DNA of 64,000 nucleotides from Streptomyces canus (GCF_001514145.1 NZ_KQ948657.1:248001-312000), one strand, 5' to 3'. Shown: positions 47,307 through 56,628, counted from the stretch's first letter. Made by a program: numbers and translations. Notes: generated by a model not told the origin, from the sequence alone.

Positions 47307-49661
47307 CTATTGGTCGTTGTTCGGGTCGAACGGATTCTCCGGTGAGGTCGTTATCTCGACCGGAGTGCTCTGCTCGCCGGTCGGCGGAGACTGCGACGGC
47401 GACTGCGACGGGGGGGATTGAGAGGGGGTCTCCGACGGCGTCTCCGAGGGCGTCTCCGACGGTTTCTCCGTGGTCGGGGTCGACGACGGCGTCTCGGACC
47501 GGGAGACGGAGGGGCTCGGGGTCCAGGTGGGCTGAACCGCTGCGCCCTGGTCGGTGTCGAGGTCGAACTTGCTGTTCTCGGCCGCGACGCCGAAGGTGTA
47601 CGCCGCCCAGATCTGCGCCGGGAAGCCACCGCCGTTGACACGGGGAAGGCCGGCGGTCTTGTACATCTTGGTCTGGGCGCCGGTCTTGGCGTCCTCGCCG
47701 AACAGAGCGACCGAGGTGACCAGGTCCGGAGTGAAGCCGTTGAACCAGGCCGAGAGGTTGTCGTCGGAGGTACCTGTCTTGCCGGCGACCTTACGGCCGT
47801 CGCGGGCCGGGTTCTCCGCCACGGACACCTTCGCCGTACCGTCGGCGACCACGCCGGTCAGTACCGAGGTCACCGTGTCCGCGGCCTCCCGGCTGATGAC
47901 CTGTTCGCCGATCGGGTCCGGCATCCGGGTCTCGGTGCCGCCCTGCTCGGCCGACTTGATGATGGTCGGCGTGACCTGCTTGCCGTGGTTGTCGAGCGTG
48001 GCGTAGACAGCCGCCATCTGGATCGGGCTCGCGCCCATGGTGCCCAGGGTGTAGGCGGGCAGCGGCCTCAGTTTGCCGGTGTCCATGCCGAGCTTGGTGG
48101 CCGTCGCCAGCACCTTGTCCATGCCGACGTCGACGCCCATCTGCGCGAAGACGGAGTTGATGGACTGGTTCATCGCCGTCTGGACGGTGACCTGCTTGCC
48201 GTAGTTGTGGTCGTCCTCGTTCTCGGGGGCGAATCCGACCTTGTCGCCGTTGCTGTCCACGACCTGGCGCTTGCTGGTGCCGTCGTAGATCGTGTTCGCG
48301 CCGATCGCCTTGCCGCCCTGCGTCTCGGAGGCGTTCTCCAGGGCGGCGGCGAGGATGACCGGCTTGAAGGTCGACGCGGGCTGGTAGTCGGTGCGGTTGG
48401 CGTTGCTGATGAAGTGCTTGGTGTAGTCCTGGCCGCCGTACAGGGCCACGATCTTCCCCGTCTTGGGGTCGACGGAGACGGCACCGGCCTGGACGTTCTT
48501 GTCGACCGACCGCTTCTTCGGGTCCAGTTTGCTGATCAGCTGGGTCTTGACGGACTTCTCCAGCTGGGCCTGCTTCTTCTTCTCGATGTTCAGGGTGATG
48601 GTCCAGCCCGAGTTCTCGACCCGGGCCTCCGCCTCGTCCTGGGTGATGCCCTGCGTCTTGACCAGCTGCTTCTCCAGCTGCTGGTTGGCGAGCTTGACCA
48701 GGTAGCCCTTCTGGCCCTCGAGACCGGGGGCGGCCTTCGGCGGCTTGGGCACCGGGAACGTCATGTCGTCGCGCTCGGCCTTGTCCAGCCAGCCCTGCTC
48801 GACCATGTTGTCCAGGACGTAGTTCCAGCGCGCCGTCACCAGTTCCTTGCCGGTCTTGCTGGCGACCGCCCAGTCGTACTGGCTCGGGGCCTGGAGCAGC
48901 GCGGCGAGGTACGCGCCCTGCGCGACGCTGAGCTTCTTGGCGTCGACGCGGTAGTAGTCCTGGGCGGCGGCCTGGATGCCGTAGGCGCCCCGGCCGTAGT
49001 AGCTGGTGTTGATGTAGCCCGCGAGGATGTCGTCCTTGGACGTCGTGCGGTCCACCTTCAACGAGATGACCAGTTCCCGCAGCTTGCGCGAGACGGTCTG
49101 GTCCTGGTCGAGGTAGAAGTTCTTGACGTACTGCTGGGTGATCGTGGAACCACCCTGCTTGCCCTTGCCGGACAGGGTGTTCAGCAGACCGCGGGCGGTG
49201 CCCTTGAGGTCGACGCCGGAGTCCGTGTAGAAGGACTTGTTCTCCGCCGCCACGAAGGTGCGCTGGACGGGCTTGGGCACCTCCGCGAGATCCACGATCT
49301 CGCGGTTGGTGTCGCCGACGCGGGCCATGACCGAGCCGTCGCTGTACTCGTAGATGTTGCTCTGCTTCTGTGCGGCCGCGTTGCCCTTGGGCACGTCGAT
49401 CATCATGTACATCACGATGAAGGCGCCGATGCCGAGCAGACAGAAGCCGAGGAAGGCGCCGAGGATCTTCTTCCAGGTGAAGAGCCGGCGTATGCCGCTC
49501 TTACCTTTCTTGGCGCCCTTCTTACCGCGGGCGGCAGCCTTGCGCGCCGCGGCCCTGCCGCCCGGCGCGATGCCCTCGCTCGGCGTCCCGGACGAGCGCG
49601 TGGGCGGCGCCGCGCGGCGGCCACCGCGCTGACGTGCTCTTCTCTCTTCCGCTCGTCCCAT
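47307..49661 (-). CDS. Bifunctional class A penicillin-binding protein (glycosyltransferase/transpeptidase)
   Basis: 784 residues. A very basic cytoplasmic tail is followed by one transmembrane helix (about 66-88). The GT51 glycosyltransferase has Glu140 (AAENKSFYTDSG), QGGSTITQQYVKNFYL (169-184) and RKLRELVISLKV. The transpeptidase has Ser430-x-x-Lys433 (PASTFKP), Ser500-Ile-Asn502 and KTGT at 628. The tail from about 720 is repetitive Ser/Glu/Thr/Pro (SETPSETPSETPSQSPP), a flexible extracellular region. It polymerises and cross-links peptidoglycan at the outer face of the membrane. Confidence 0.95.
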   Translation of the reverse strand: MGRAEERRARQRGGRRAAPPTRSSGTPSEGIAPGGRAAARKAAARGKKGAKKGKSGIRRLFTWKKILGAFLGFCLLGIGAFIVMYMMIDVPKGNAAAQKQSNIYEYSDGSVMARVGDTNREIVDLAEVPKPVQRTFVAAENKSFYTDSGVDLKGTARGLLNTLSGKGKQGGSTITQQYVKNFYLDQDQTVSRKLRELVISLKVDRTTSKDDILAGYINTSYYGRGAYGIQAAAQDYYRVDAKKLSVAQGAYLAALLQAPSQYDWAVASKTGKELVTARWNYVLDNMVEQGWLDKAERDDMTFPVPKPPKAAPGLEGQKGYLVKLANQQLEKQLVKTQGITQDEAEARVENSGWTITLNIEKKKQAQLEKSVKTQLISKLDPKKRSVDKNVQAGAVSVDPKTGKIVALYGGQDYTKHFISNANRTDYQPASTFKPVILAAALENASETQGGKAIGANTIYDGTSKRQVVDSNGDKVGFAPENEDDHNYGKQVTVQTAMNQSINSVFAQMGVDVGMDKVLATATKLGMDTGKLRPLPAYTLGTMGASPIQMAAVYATLDNHGKQVTPTIIKSAEQGGTETRMPDPIGEQVISREAADTVTSVLTGVVADGTAKVSVAENPARDGRKVAGKTGTSDDNLSAWFNGFTPDLVTSVALFGEDAKTGAQTKMYKTAGLPRVNGGGFPAQIWAAYTFGVAAENSKFDLDTDQGAAVQPTWTPSPSVSRSETPSSTPTTEKPSETPSETPSETPSQSPPSQSPSQSPPTGEQSTPVEITTSPENPFDPNNDQ

Positions 49662-49846
49662 GGGTCGACTCGCTCCGCTTCCTCATCGGCGGCCACACAG
49701 GTTCGTGGCACAGGTCAGCTCAGAAAGCTAACACCGGTCCATATGACACAGGACATTCGATCGGGCCTTCGGGGGGCGTGAGAATCAGCACCCGCCTCCT
49801 CGGAACCAGACCTCCGAGAGGGTGTCAAGGTTGCCGAGACGGGTTA

Positions 49847-49868
49847 AAGTGTTATCACTTAGATAACA
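49847..49868. promoter_or_regulatory. Overlapping palindromes upstream of the SPFH operon
   Basis: TGTTATC-ACTTA-GATAACA (49850-49868) is a perfect 7-bp inverted repeat, and AAGTG-TTAT-CACTT (49847-49860) is a second perfect palindrome overlapping it, in an unusually AT-rich patch 32-53 bp before the SPFH start. TAGACT at 49873-49878 could be the -10. The ribbon-helix-helix protein encoded in the same operon is one candidate ligand. Confidence 0.6.
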
Positions 49869-49899
49869 TCGAGCTAGACTCGAAACGGGGGGACCCTCC

Positions 49900-50817
49900 A
49901 TGTCCGCGCAAGAATCCGCACCCATCGCCGACGCACCCGACATGCCCGCTCCGCGCGTGCGGGAGTTCGCCGCGCACAGCATCGGCGGCGCGCTCGCGCT
50001 GCTGCTGGGCCTGGTCGGGCTGCTGCTCGCCGTGTTCCTGTTCGCCGCGAGCGGGGAGAGCCCCGGCTTCGCCGTCGGCGGCGCCCTCGTCCTGATCGTG
50101 GCGCTCATCTCGCTGCGCGGCCTGAACACGGTCGCGCCGGGCGAGGCCCGGGTGGTCCAGCTCTTCGGGCGGTACAAGGGCACGATCCGCCAGGACGGCC
50201 TGCGCTGGGTGAACCCCTTCACCTCCCGCACGAAGGTCTCCACCCGGGTCCGCAACCACGAGACCGCCGTCCTCAAGGTCAACGACGCCTACGGCAACCC
50301 GATCGAGCTGGCCGCGGTCGTGGTGTGGAAGGTCGAGGACACCGCGCAGGCCACCTTCGAGGTGGACAACTTCGTGAAGTTCGTCGCCACCCAGACGGAG
50401 ACGGCGGTACGGCACATCGCCATCGAGTACCCCTACGACGCCCACGAGGAGGACGGGCTCTCCCTGCGGGGCAACGCCGACGAGATCACGCAGAAGCTCG
50501 CCACCGAGCTGCACGCGCGCGTGGAGTCGGCCGGTGTGCAGATCATCGAGTCCCGCTTCACCCACCTCGCCTACGCGCCGGAGATCGCCTCGGCGATGCT
50601 CCAGCGGCAACAGGCCGGCGCGGTCGTCGCGGCCCGGCGGCAGATCGTGGAGGGCGCGGTCGGCATGGTCGAGGAGGCGCTCGCCCGGATCACCGAGCGG
50701 GACATCGTCGAACTGGACGAGGAGCGCAAGGCGGCGATGGTGTCCAACCTGATGGTCGTGCTGTGCGGTGACCGCGCTCCGCAGCCCGTACTCAACACTG
50801 GGACCCTTTACCAGTGA
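49900..50817 (+). CDS. SPFH/band 7 domain membrane protein
   Basis: 305 residues. Two hydrophobic segments (about 28-48, [20 protein letters not shown]; about 56-70, [16 protein letters not shown]) precede the SPFH domain: [57 protein letters not shown] and the coiled region [20 protein letters not shown]. It resembles stomatin/prohibitin-type proteins that organise membrane microdomains. Its stop overlaps the start of a ribbon-helix-helix gene (GTGA). Confidence 0.92.
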   Translation: MSAQESAPIADAPDMPAPRVREFAAHSIGGALALLLGLVGLLLAVFLFAASGESPGFAVGGALVLIVALISLRGLNTVAPGEARVVQLFGRYKGTIRQDGLRWVNPFTSRTKVSTRVRNHETAVLKVNDAYGNPIELAAVVVWKVEDTAQATFEVDNFVKFVATQTETAVRHIAIEYPYDAHEEDGLSLRGNADEITQKLATELHARVESAGVQIIESRFTHLAYAPEIASAMLQRQQAGAVVAARRQIVEGAVGMVEEALARITERDIVELDEERKAAMVSNLMVVLCGDRAPQPVLNTGTLYQ

Positions 50818-51080
50818 CGACACCTTCCGAGGGGGGCTCCCCCGAGCGGCGGCCTCAGCAGCGCAAGCAGGTGCTGCTGAGGCTGGACCCGCTGGTGTAC
50901 GAGGCGCTGGCGCGGTGGGCCGGGGACGAGCTGCGGTCGGCGAACGCGCAGATCGAGTTCCTGCTGCGCCGGGCCCTGAAGGAGACCGGCCGGCTTCCCG
51001 GCGACACCGGGCCGCTGCCGCGCCGGGGACGGCCACCCAAAGAACAGCCGTCCAGAGAACGGCCGCCAGAAGACGCGTAG
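50814..51080 (+). CDS. Small Arc/ribbon-helix-helix-like protein coupled to SPFH gene
   Basis: 88 residues from the GTG overlapping the SPFH stop. KQVLLRLDPLVYEALARWAG, DELRSANAQIEFLLRRALKE is the strand-helix-helix pattern of Arc/MetJ-type DNA-binding proteins (residues about 18-58). The C-terminus is Pro/Arg/Glu-rich and disordered. A role as regulator of its own operon is plausible. No toxin partner of normal type is present. Confidence 0.8.
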   Translation: MTTPSEGGSPERRPQQRKQVLLRLDPLVYEALARWAGDELRSANAQIEFLLRRALKETGRLPGDTGPLPRRGRPPKEQPSRERPPEDA

Positions 51081-51145
51081 CACAACCGTGACAATCGGCC
51101 CTCACCTGCGGCTCCTCACGTCCCGATCCCCTCTAAACACCCTGC

Positions 51146-51164
51146 GTATACATGGTGGGTATAC
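51146..51164. promoter_or_regulatory. Duplicate GTATAC sites upstream of padR
   Basis: GTATACATGGTGG and GTATACAC give two palindromic GTATAC boxes 13 bp apart (51146-51151, 51159-51164), followed by CATGTACAG with a possible -10 TACAGT at 51173. The padR ATG is at 51186. PadR-family repressors usually bind such sites in their own promoter. Confidence 0.5.
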
Positions 51165-51185
51165 ACCGCATGTACAGTCCTCCCC

Positions 51186-51710
51186 ATGTCCATCGGTCAC
51201 ACCCTCCTAGGGCTCCTGGAGTCCGGGCCCCGCCACGGTTACGACCTCAAGCGGGCCTTCGACGAGAAGTTCGGTCATGACCGGCCGCTGCACTACGGCC
51301 AGGTCTACTCGACAATGTCGCGGCTGCTGAAGAACGGGCTCGTCGAAGTCGACGGGATCGAGCCCGGCGGCGGCCCCGAGCGCAAGCGGTACGCCATCAC
51401 CGACGCCGGGATCACCGACGTCCAGCGGTGGCTCGCGACGCCGGAGAAGCCCGAGCCGTATCTCCAGTCCACGCTGTACACCAAGGTCGTCCTCGCGCTG
51501 CTCACGCACCGGAACGCCGGCGACATCCTCGACAACCAGCGCGCCGAGCACCTGCGGATGATGCGCATCCTCACCGACCGCAAGCGCAAGGGCGACCTCG
51601 CCGACCAGCTGATCTGCGACCACGCCCTGTTCCATCTGGAAGCCGACCTGCGCTGGCTGGAGCTCACCGCCGCGCGTCTCGACAAGCTCGCGGAGGTGGT
51701 GGTCAAGTGA
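51186..51710 (+). CDS. PadR family transcriptional regulator
   Basis: 174 residues. The N-terminal winged helix GHTLLGLLESGPRHGYDLKR, VYSTMSRLLKNGLVEVDGIE, PGGGPERKRYAITDAG is characteristic (about 4-80). The C-terminal helical domain (about 90-174) mediates dimerisation. It is the first gene of a three-gene operon with 4-bp overlaps; relatives repress adjacent drug-export genes and are released by the exported compound. Confidence 0.93.
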   Translation: MSIGHTLLGLLESGPRHGYDLKRAFDEKFGHDRPLHYGQVYSTMSRLLKNGLVEVDGIEPGGGPERKRYAITDAGITDVQRWLATPEKPEPYLQSTLYTKVVLALLTHRNAGDILDNQRAEHLRMMRILTDRKRKGDLADQLICDHALFHLEADLRWLELTAARLDKLAEVVVK

Positions 51711-52393
51711 CCCCGGCCGGTTCCCTGCTCGTGGCCGACGAGCTGCGCAAGACCTACGGTCCGACCGTCGCGCTCGACGGCGCCGAGTTCTCCATCCACC
51801 CCGGCGAGGTCGTCGCCGTGATGGGCCCCTCCGGGTCGGGCAAGTCGACCCTGCTGCACTGTCTCGCCGGGATCGTCACGCCCGACTCGGGCTCGATCAC
51901 CTACAACGGCCGGGAGATGGCCACGATGAACGACGCCGAGCGCAGTGCGCTCCGGCGCTCCGAGTTCGGGTTCGTCTTCCAGTTCGGGCAGCTCGTCCCC
52001 GAGCTGACCTGCGTGGAGAACGTGGCGCTGCCGCTGCGGCTCAACGGCACGTCCCGCAAGGAGGCCGAGAAGGCGGCGCTGGGCTGGATGGAACGCCTCG
52101 AGGTCGACGACCTGAGGAAGAAGCGGCCCGGTGAGGTGTCCGGTGGTCAGGGGCAGCGCGTGGCCGTGGCCCGCTCCCTGGTGACCAACCCGCGCGTGCT
52201 GTTCGCCGACGAGCCGACCGGCGCGCTCGACTCCCTCAACGGCGAGCGTGTCATGGACCTGCTCACCGAGGCCGCCCGGTCCACCAACGCGGCCGTCGTG
52301 CTCGTCACGCACGAGGCACGGGTGGCCGCCTACTCCGACCGCGAGATCGTCGTACGGGACGGGAAGTCCCGGGACATGGAGCGGGTCGTATGA
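51707..52393 (+). CDS. ABC transporter ATP-binding protein (MacB/LolD type)
   Basis: 228 residues from the GTG overlapping the padR stop. Walker A GPSGSGKST (40-48), the Q-loop region FQFGQLVPELTCVENV, signature VSGGQGQRVAVARSL, Walker B VLFADEPTGALD and the H-loop VTHEARVAAYSD are all intact. It powers the FtsX-like permease encoded next and belongs to mechanotransmission-type exporters for peptides, lipids or antimicrobials. Confidence 0.95.
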   Translation: MTPAGSLLVADELRKTYGPTVALDGAEFSIHPGEVVAVMGPSGSGKSTLLHCLAGIVTPDSGSITYNGREMATMNDAERSALRRSEFGFVFQFGQLVPELTCVENVALPLRLNGTSRKEAEKAALGWMERLEVDDLRKKRPGEVSGGQGQRVAVARSLVTNPRVLFADEPTGALDSLNGERVMDLLTEAARSTNAAVVLVTHEARVAAYSDREIVVRDGKSRDMERVV

Positions 52394-54753
52394 GTCTCAG
52401 GCAGTGGTGGCGAGACCTCGCCATGGGGGTCCGGTTCGCCTTCGCGGGCGGACGCGAGGGGTGGGTCCGGGCGCTGCTGACCGCGGTCGGCGTGGGCCTG
52501 GGGGTGGCGCTGCTGCTGCTGACCACCGCGCTGCCGAGCGCCCTGGCGGTCCGGCACGAGCGGGGCGACGCCCGCGCGGACATCAACTACGGGCAGGAGA
52601 AGAAGAAGGCCGACGACACCCTGCTCTCGGGGAACGCGTCGACCACCTTCCGGGACACCGACATCCGCGGCCGGGACCTGGAGCCCGAGGGGCCGAAGGC
52701 GCCCCTGCCGCCCGGGGTCGCGAAGTTCCCCGCGGTCGGCGAGATGGTCGTCTCCCCCGCGCTGAAGAAACTGCTGGAGTCCGAGGACGGCAAGCTGCTG
52801 CGGGAGCGGCTGTCGAACCGGATCGCCGGGACGATCGCCGAGAGCGGGCTGATCGGCTCCCAAGAACTCGCCTTCTACCGCGGGGCCGAGGGGCTCGCCG
52901 CCCAGGACATCAACGGCGCCGGGATCAGCCGGATCGACAAGTACGGGAACCCGAACCCGACCGAGTCGGACTCCGACCCGGTGCTGGTGCTGCTGGTCCT
53001 GGTCGTCTTCGTGGTGCTGCTGATGCCGGTCGCCGTGTTCATCACCGCGGCCGCGCGCTTCGGCGGCGAGCGGCGCGATCGGCGGCTCGCGGCCCTGCGT
53101 CTGGTGGGCGCCGACGGCCGCTCGACCCGGCGGATCGCCGCCGGCGAGGCGTTGGCGGGCTCGGTGCTCGGTCTCGTGCTCGGCACCGGGTTCTTCCTGA
53201 TCGGCCGCGAAGTGGCGGGCTCCGTCGAGGTGTTCGGGCAGAGCGTGTTCCCGAGCTATCTCAACCCCTCGCCGCTGCTGGCGCTGCTGGTCGCGGTCGC
53301 GGTGCCCGCGGCGGCCGTGCTGGTGACGCTGCTCGCCCTGCGGGGCGTGGTGATCGAGCCGCTCGGCGTGGTGCGTACGGCGAAGCCCGCGCGACGCAGG
53401 CTGTGGTGGCGGCTGCTGCTGCCGCTGGCCGGGCTCGGGATGCTGTACCCCATGGTCGGACAGGGCCGGGACGGCGGCGACTTCAACCAGTACCTCGTCA
53501 GCGGCGGTGTCATCCTGCTGCTGGTCGGTGTGACCGCGCTGCTGCCGTGGATCGTCGAGGCGGTCGTGGCCCGGCTGGGCGCGGGCGCGGTCTCCTGGCA
53601 ACTGGCCGTGCGCAGGCTCCAGTTGAGCAGCGGCACGGCGGCCCGGATGGTCAACGGCATCGCGGTGGCGGTGGCCGGGGCGATCGCGCTGCAGATGCTG
53701 TTCGCGGGCACCTCGAGCGACTACACGAAGGACACCGGCTACGACATCTCGCGGGCGCAGATGCAGGTGACCGTCCCGAAGGGGAAGGCGCTCGCGGCAA
53801 CCGCGAAGGAACTGGCCGCGACCAAGGGCGTCCGGCAGGTGTACGCGTTCGACGAGGGCTACGTCAACGACGGCTCGGGCGAAGACGCGAGCTGGGCCCG
53901 GGTGACCGTCGCCGACTGCACGTCCCTGCGTGAGGTGGCCAAGCTGCCCTCCTGCCGCGACGGCGACGTCTTCGTCTCGCATGTCGCGCCGGCGGCGGGC
54001 GAGGGCGACACCGACAGGCAGAACGCCGACGACGAGTCGAACGTGACGGCCCGGCCCGGCCAGAAGCTCTACTTCGACACCTCCGAGGCCGCGGAGAAGC
54101 AGACCTCGGTCGCCTGGACGGTCCCGAAGGCCGTCAAGCAGGCGGAGTCCATCGCCGACCCGACGGGCTACCGGCGCGGCGGAATCCTGCTCACCCCGGG
54201 CGCCTTCCCGGCACAGGCCGCGGCGGGGGTGCGCGGAGAGATCTATGTGCGGGTGGACGACTCTCTGCCGGACGCGCGCGATTACGTCCGCAATACGGCC
54301 GCCCGGATCAACCCGTACGAGGAGCCCATGACCTGGGTGTCCACCGAGAGCAACGACCGCTACTCCTCCATCCGCACCGGCCTGTTCGTGGGCGCCGTCT
54401 GTGTCCTCGCGCTGATCGGCGCGAGCCTGCTGGTCTCCCAGCTGGAGCAGCTGCGTGAGCGCAGGAGGCTGCTGTCGGCGCTGGTCGCCTTCGGTACCAG
54501 GCGGCGCACCCTGAGCCTGTCGGTGCTGTGGCAGACGGCGATCCCGGTCGGGCTCGGTCTGCTGCTGGCGTCGGGGGTGGGGCTGACGCTGGGCGTGGTC
54601 CTGCTGAAGATGACCGACACCTCGGTGCGCGTGGACTGGTCGAGCGTGCTGTCGATGACCGGCGTGGGCGCCGGTGTCGTCCTGGTGGTGACTGTGCTGA
54701 GCCTGCCGCCGCTGCTGAGGCTGATGCGGCCGGACGGGCTGCGGACGGAGTGA
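52390..54753 (+). CDS. FtsX-like ABC transporter permease
   Basis: 787 residues starting in the ATP-binding gene's stop (ATGA). Predicted helices: one near 24-44; three near 195-300 (LVLLVLVVFVVLLMPVAVFI, GEALAGSVLGLVLGTGFFLI, LLALLVAVAVPAAAVLVTLL); several near 335-440; and a C-terminal FtsX block near 660-785. Large extracellular loops lie at about 45-190 and 445-650. The double FtsX architecture fits MacB-like exporters of actinobacteria. Exported substrate unknown. Confidence 0.93.
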   Translation: MSLRQWWRDLAMGVRFAFAGGREGWVRALLTAVGVGLGVALLLLTTALPSALAVRHERGDARADINYGQEKKKADDTLLSGNASTTFRDTDIRGRDLEPEGPKAPLPPGVAKFPAVGEMVVSPALKKLLESEDGKLLRERLSNRIAGTIAESGLIGSQELAFYRGAEGLAAQDINGAGISRIDKYGNPNPTESDSDPVLVLLVLVVFVVLLMPVAVFITAAARFGGERRDRRLAALRLVGADGRSTRRIAAGEALAGSVLGLVLGTGFFLIGREVAGSVEVFGQSVFPSYLNPSPLLALLVAVAVPAAAVLVTLLALRGVVIEPLGVVRTAKPARRRLWWRLLLPLAGLGMLYPMVGQGRDGGDFNQYLVSGGVILLLVGVTALLPWIVEAVVARLGAGAVSWQLAVRRLQLSSGTAARMVNGIAVAVAGAIALQMLFAGTSSDYTKDTGYDISRAQMQVTVPKGKALAATAKELAATKGVRQVYAFDEGYVNDGSGEDASWARVTVADCTSLREVAKLPSCRDGDVFVSHVAPAAGEGDTDRQNADDESNVTARPGQKLYFDTSEAAEKQTSVAWTVPKAVKQAESIADPTGYRRGGILLTPGAFPAQAAAGVRGEIYVRVDDSLPDARDYVRNTAARINPYEEPMTWVSTESNDRYSSIRTGLFVGAVCVLALIGASLLVSQLEQLRERRRLLSALVAFGTRRRTLSLSVLWQTAIPVGLGLLLASGVGLTLGVVLLKMTDTSVRVDWSSVLSMTGVGAGVVLVVTVLSLPPLLRLMRPDGLRTE

Positions 54754-54781
54754 CCGCCCGCAGCCGGCCGTCCACCGGGCC

Positions 54782-55210
54782 CTAGAGGCTGTACTCCTTC
54801 ACCACCCGCCGGACCTGGGCGAACAGCATGCCGACGTTGACCGACTTGCGGCAGACCACCACGGCCACGACGTCCTGCTGTTCGCTCAGCCGCACGAACA
54901 GGTGCGTGAGGTTCTCGCTGTTGACCAGGATCTCCTGGAAGAAGTGGTTGTCACTGCTGACGCCGCGGCGCTCCTTGAAGACGTCCTCGATCATCACGAC
55001 CGTACGGCCCTGGAACAGGTCGAGGGTCGCACCCGCCAGGAGGTCCAGGACCTCCGGCGGGTGGTTCTCGACGGTCTCGTACGACAGCAGCATGCCGGTG
55101 GACATGTCGACGACACCGGACGCCACACAGTCGGGGGCGTCGGTGCGAAGGGACTTGACCAGGCCCATCACCTGGTCGGAGAAACCTGAGGTCATACGCT
55201 TCGTCGCCAT
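54782..55210 (-). CDS. Roadblock/LC7-like protein
   Basis: 142 residues. SDQVMGLVKSLRTDAPDCVA, SGVVDMSTGMLLSYETVENH, HLFVRLSEQQDVVAVVVCRK, SVNVGMLFAQVRRVVKE follows the roadblock alpha/beta plan. Bacterial roadblock proteins regulate small MglA/CvnD-type GTPases. It starts 4 bp after a second roadblock gene, so the two are probably made together and may form a heterodimer. Confidence 0.75.
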   Translation of the reverse strand: MATKRMTSGFSDQVMGLVKSLRTDAPDCVASGVVDMSTGMLLSYETVENHPPEVLDLLAGATLDLFQGRTVVMIEDVFKERRGVSSDNHFFQEILVNSENLTHLFVRLSEQQDVVAVVVCRKSVNVGMLFAQVRRVVKEYSL

Positions 55211-55214
55211 CCCT

Positions 55215-55613
55215 TCAGACTCCTTCTGGCGCTTTCTCGGTCGCCTTGTCGGTGAGGATCGAGCCGATCCGGTTCAGGGTCGGCTGGGTCGCCCGGTGCA
55301 GGTGGTCCACGTCCATGCCCTCGTCGCCGAGCACCACCATCAGGGCGGTGTCACCGACGGCGTAGAAGGCGGCGCAGCCGTGGCTGCCGTACGTCACCGT
55401 CCGGCGCAGCGCGCCGCGGGCGGTCGCCCCGGCGGTGCGCCGGGCCAGGCCGAGGCCGGCCGCGGCGAGCGCCGCGAGGCCCTCCGGGTCGATGGAGTCG
55501 GCGGTGTCCGCGGCGATGAGCAGTCCGTCCGCGGCGGCGACCGCGGTGTCGGTGATTCCGGTGACCTGTTCGCGCAGACCACGCATTTCGAGCGCCAGGG
55601 CTTGGTGATCCAT
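55215..55613 (-). CDS. Roadblock/LC7 domain protein
   Basis: 132 residues from the ATG at 55613, eight bases after GGGGAG. LREQVTGITDTAVAAADGLL, IAADTADSIDPEGLAALAAA and DTALMVVLGDEGMDVDHLHR are typical of actinobacterial roadblock proteins (CvnB-like). No GTPase, DUF742 or sensor kinase gene is present nearby, so it is not a classical conservon. Confidence 0.85.
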   Translation of the reverse strand: MDHQALALEMRGLREQVTGITDTAVAAADGLLIAADTADSIDPEGLAALAAAGLGLARRTAGATARGALRRTVTYGSHGCAAFYAVGDTALMVVLGDEGMDVDHLHRATQPTLNRIGSILTDKATEKAPEGV

Positions 55614-55655
55614 GTACTCAACTCCCCTAATTCTGTTCACATCTGATCGGCTTTT

Positions 55656-56474
55656 TCATTTGGGCATTCCGTTCCGGAGTCGGAAGAAGCTGCCGGGTTT
55701 TCGGCGGGGCAGATCGGTCCTTGTCGGGGACGGGAGCTGCTCCACGGGCGTGGGCGTGCGAGGCCGGAGTTCGTCGCCGTCGGGAAGAGAGCGGACCGCG
55801 ATGGGCGTGGCCGGTCCGGCGCACACCAGGAGCCCCTCCTCGAGCATGCGCGCGACCTCGACCGTCACGGTGTAGACACCGCGCCCGACCCGGAAGGCGA
55901 GGTCGCGGGCCGTACTGCGACCGTCGGCGTGCGTGAGCAGCTCGCGCCGCAGGGCCCCGGATCCGTTGTCCGTGCCCGAGGGCACGGGCCGTTCGCGATC
56001 GGGGTGCACCGGGTGCGGCAGTGCGGCCAGGGCGGTGAGTCTGCGGATAGCGTCCTGCAGCAGCCGCAGCGGCGGCTCACCCAGGGGGACCTGCGCGAAC
56101 GGCTCCGCGGTGGCGCGGCGTTCGCAGTCCTCCACCCGGCCCGCGGCCATCGCGAACGCGGCGTCGTGCAGGGCCAGCGCGCACACCACCCGCAGCTGTG
56201 CGGCCCCCGCGTAGCCGTGCGCGATGAGCGCGGTGGCCGGCCAGCGCGAACCGCCGGACTCCCGCACCAGCTCGGCCCACTGCTCGCCGCTGACCCGCCC
56301 GGAGCGCAGCAGCAGTGCCTCGGGTCCCGGGGCGCCGGGCGACTCCACGGCGACCACCCGGCCGTCCCCGAAGTGGAAGGTGCCACCGGGTGTCCCGGTG
56401 ATCCGCAGCTCTCCGGTGAAGCCGTCACGGCCGCACGCGGCCAGGGCCTGTGCCAGGTGTTCGTGGCCCGACAT
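55656..56474 (-). CDS. DUF4388/PATAN-like N-terminal domain protein
   Basis: 272 residues from the ATG at 56474, with a GGGGGG run upstream. The N-terminal domain FTGELRITGTPGGTFHFGDG, RVVAVESPGAPGPEALLLRS, GRVSGEQW resembles DUF4388/PATAN modules of signalling proteins that act with GTPase regulators. The middle is Ala/Arg-rich helical, and about 185-230 looks like a winged helix (TARDLAFRVGRGVYTVTVEV, ARMLEEGLLV). It is probably transcribed with the two roadblock genes. Function unknown. Confidence 0.65.
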   Translation of the reverse strand: MSGHEHLAQALAACGRDGFTGELRITGTPGGTFHFGDGRVVAVESPGAPGPEALLLRSGRVSGEQWAELVRESGGSRWPATALIAHGYAGAAQLRVVCALALHDAAFAMAAGRVEDCERRATAEPFAQVPLGEPPLRLLQDAIRRLTALAALPHPVHPDRERPVPSGTDNGSGALRRELLTHADGRSTARDLAFRVGRGVYTVTVEVARMLEEGLLVCAGPATPIAVRSLPDGDELRPRTPTPVEQLPSPTRTDLPRRKPGSFFRLRNGMPK

Positions 56475-56628
56475 CACACCCCCCGCCGCCTCGCACATAC
56501 GCCTGACGCGTAGCGCTGAGGAGGGAATGTGTATCAGTCCGGGCGCATATTCCGGGGGCGGGTTTCCTACCTGCCGCTAGTTGACGGAAGTTGAATTCGC
56601 GGGGAGCTCAAAGCACTGTGTTCGGCGC

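Noticed and set aside
50814..51080. Toxin-antitoxin system
   Set aside because: The ribbon-helix-helix protein resembles antitoxins, but its coupled partner is an SPFH membrane protein, not a toxin, and no small toxin gene is adjacent.
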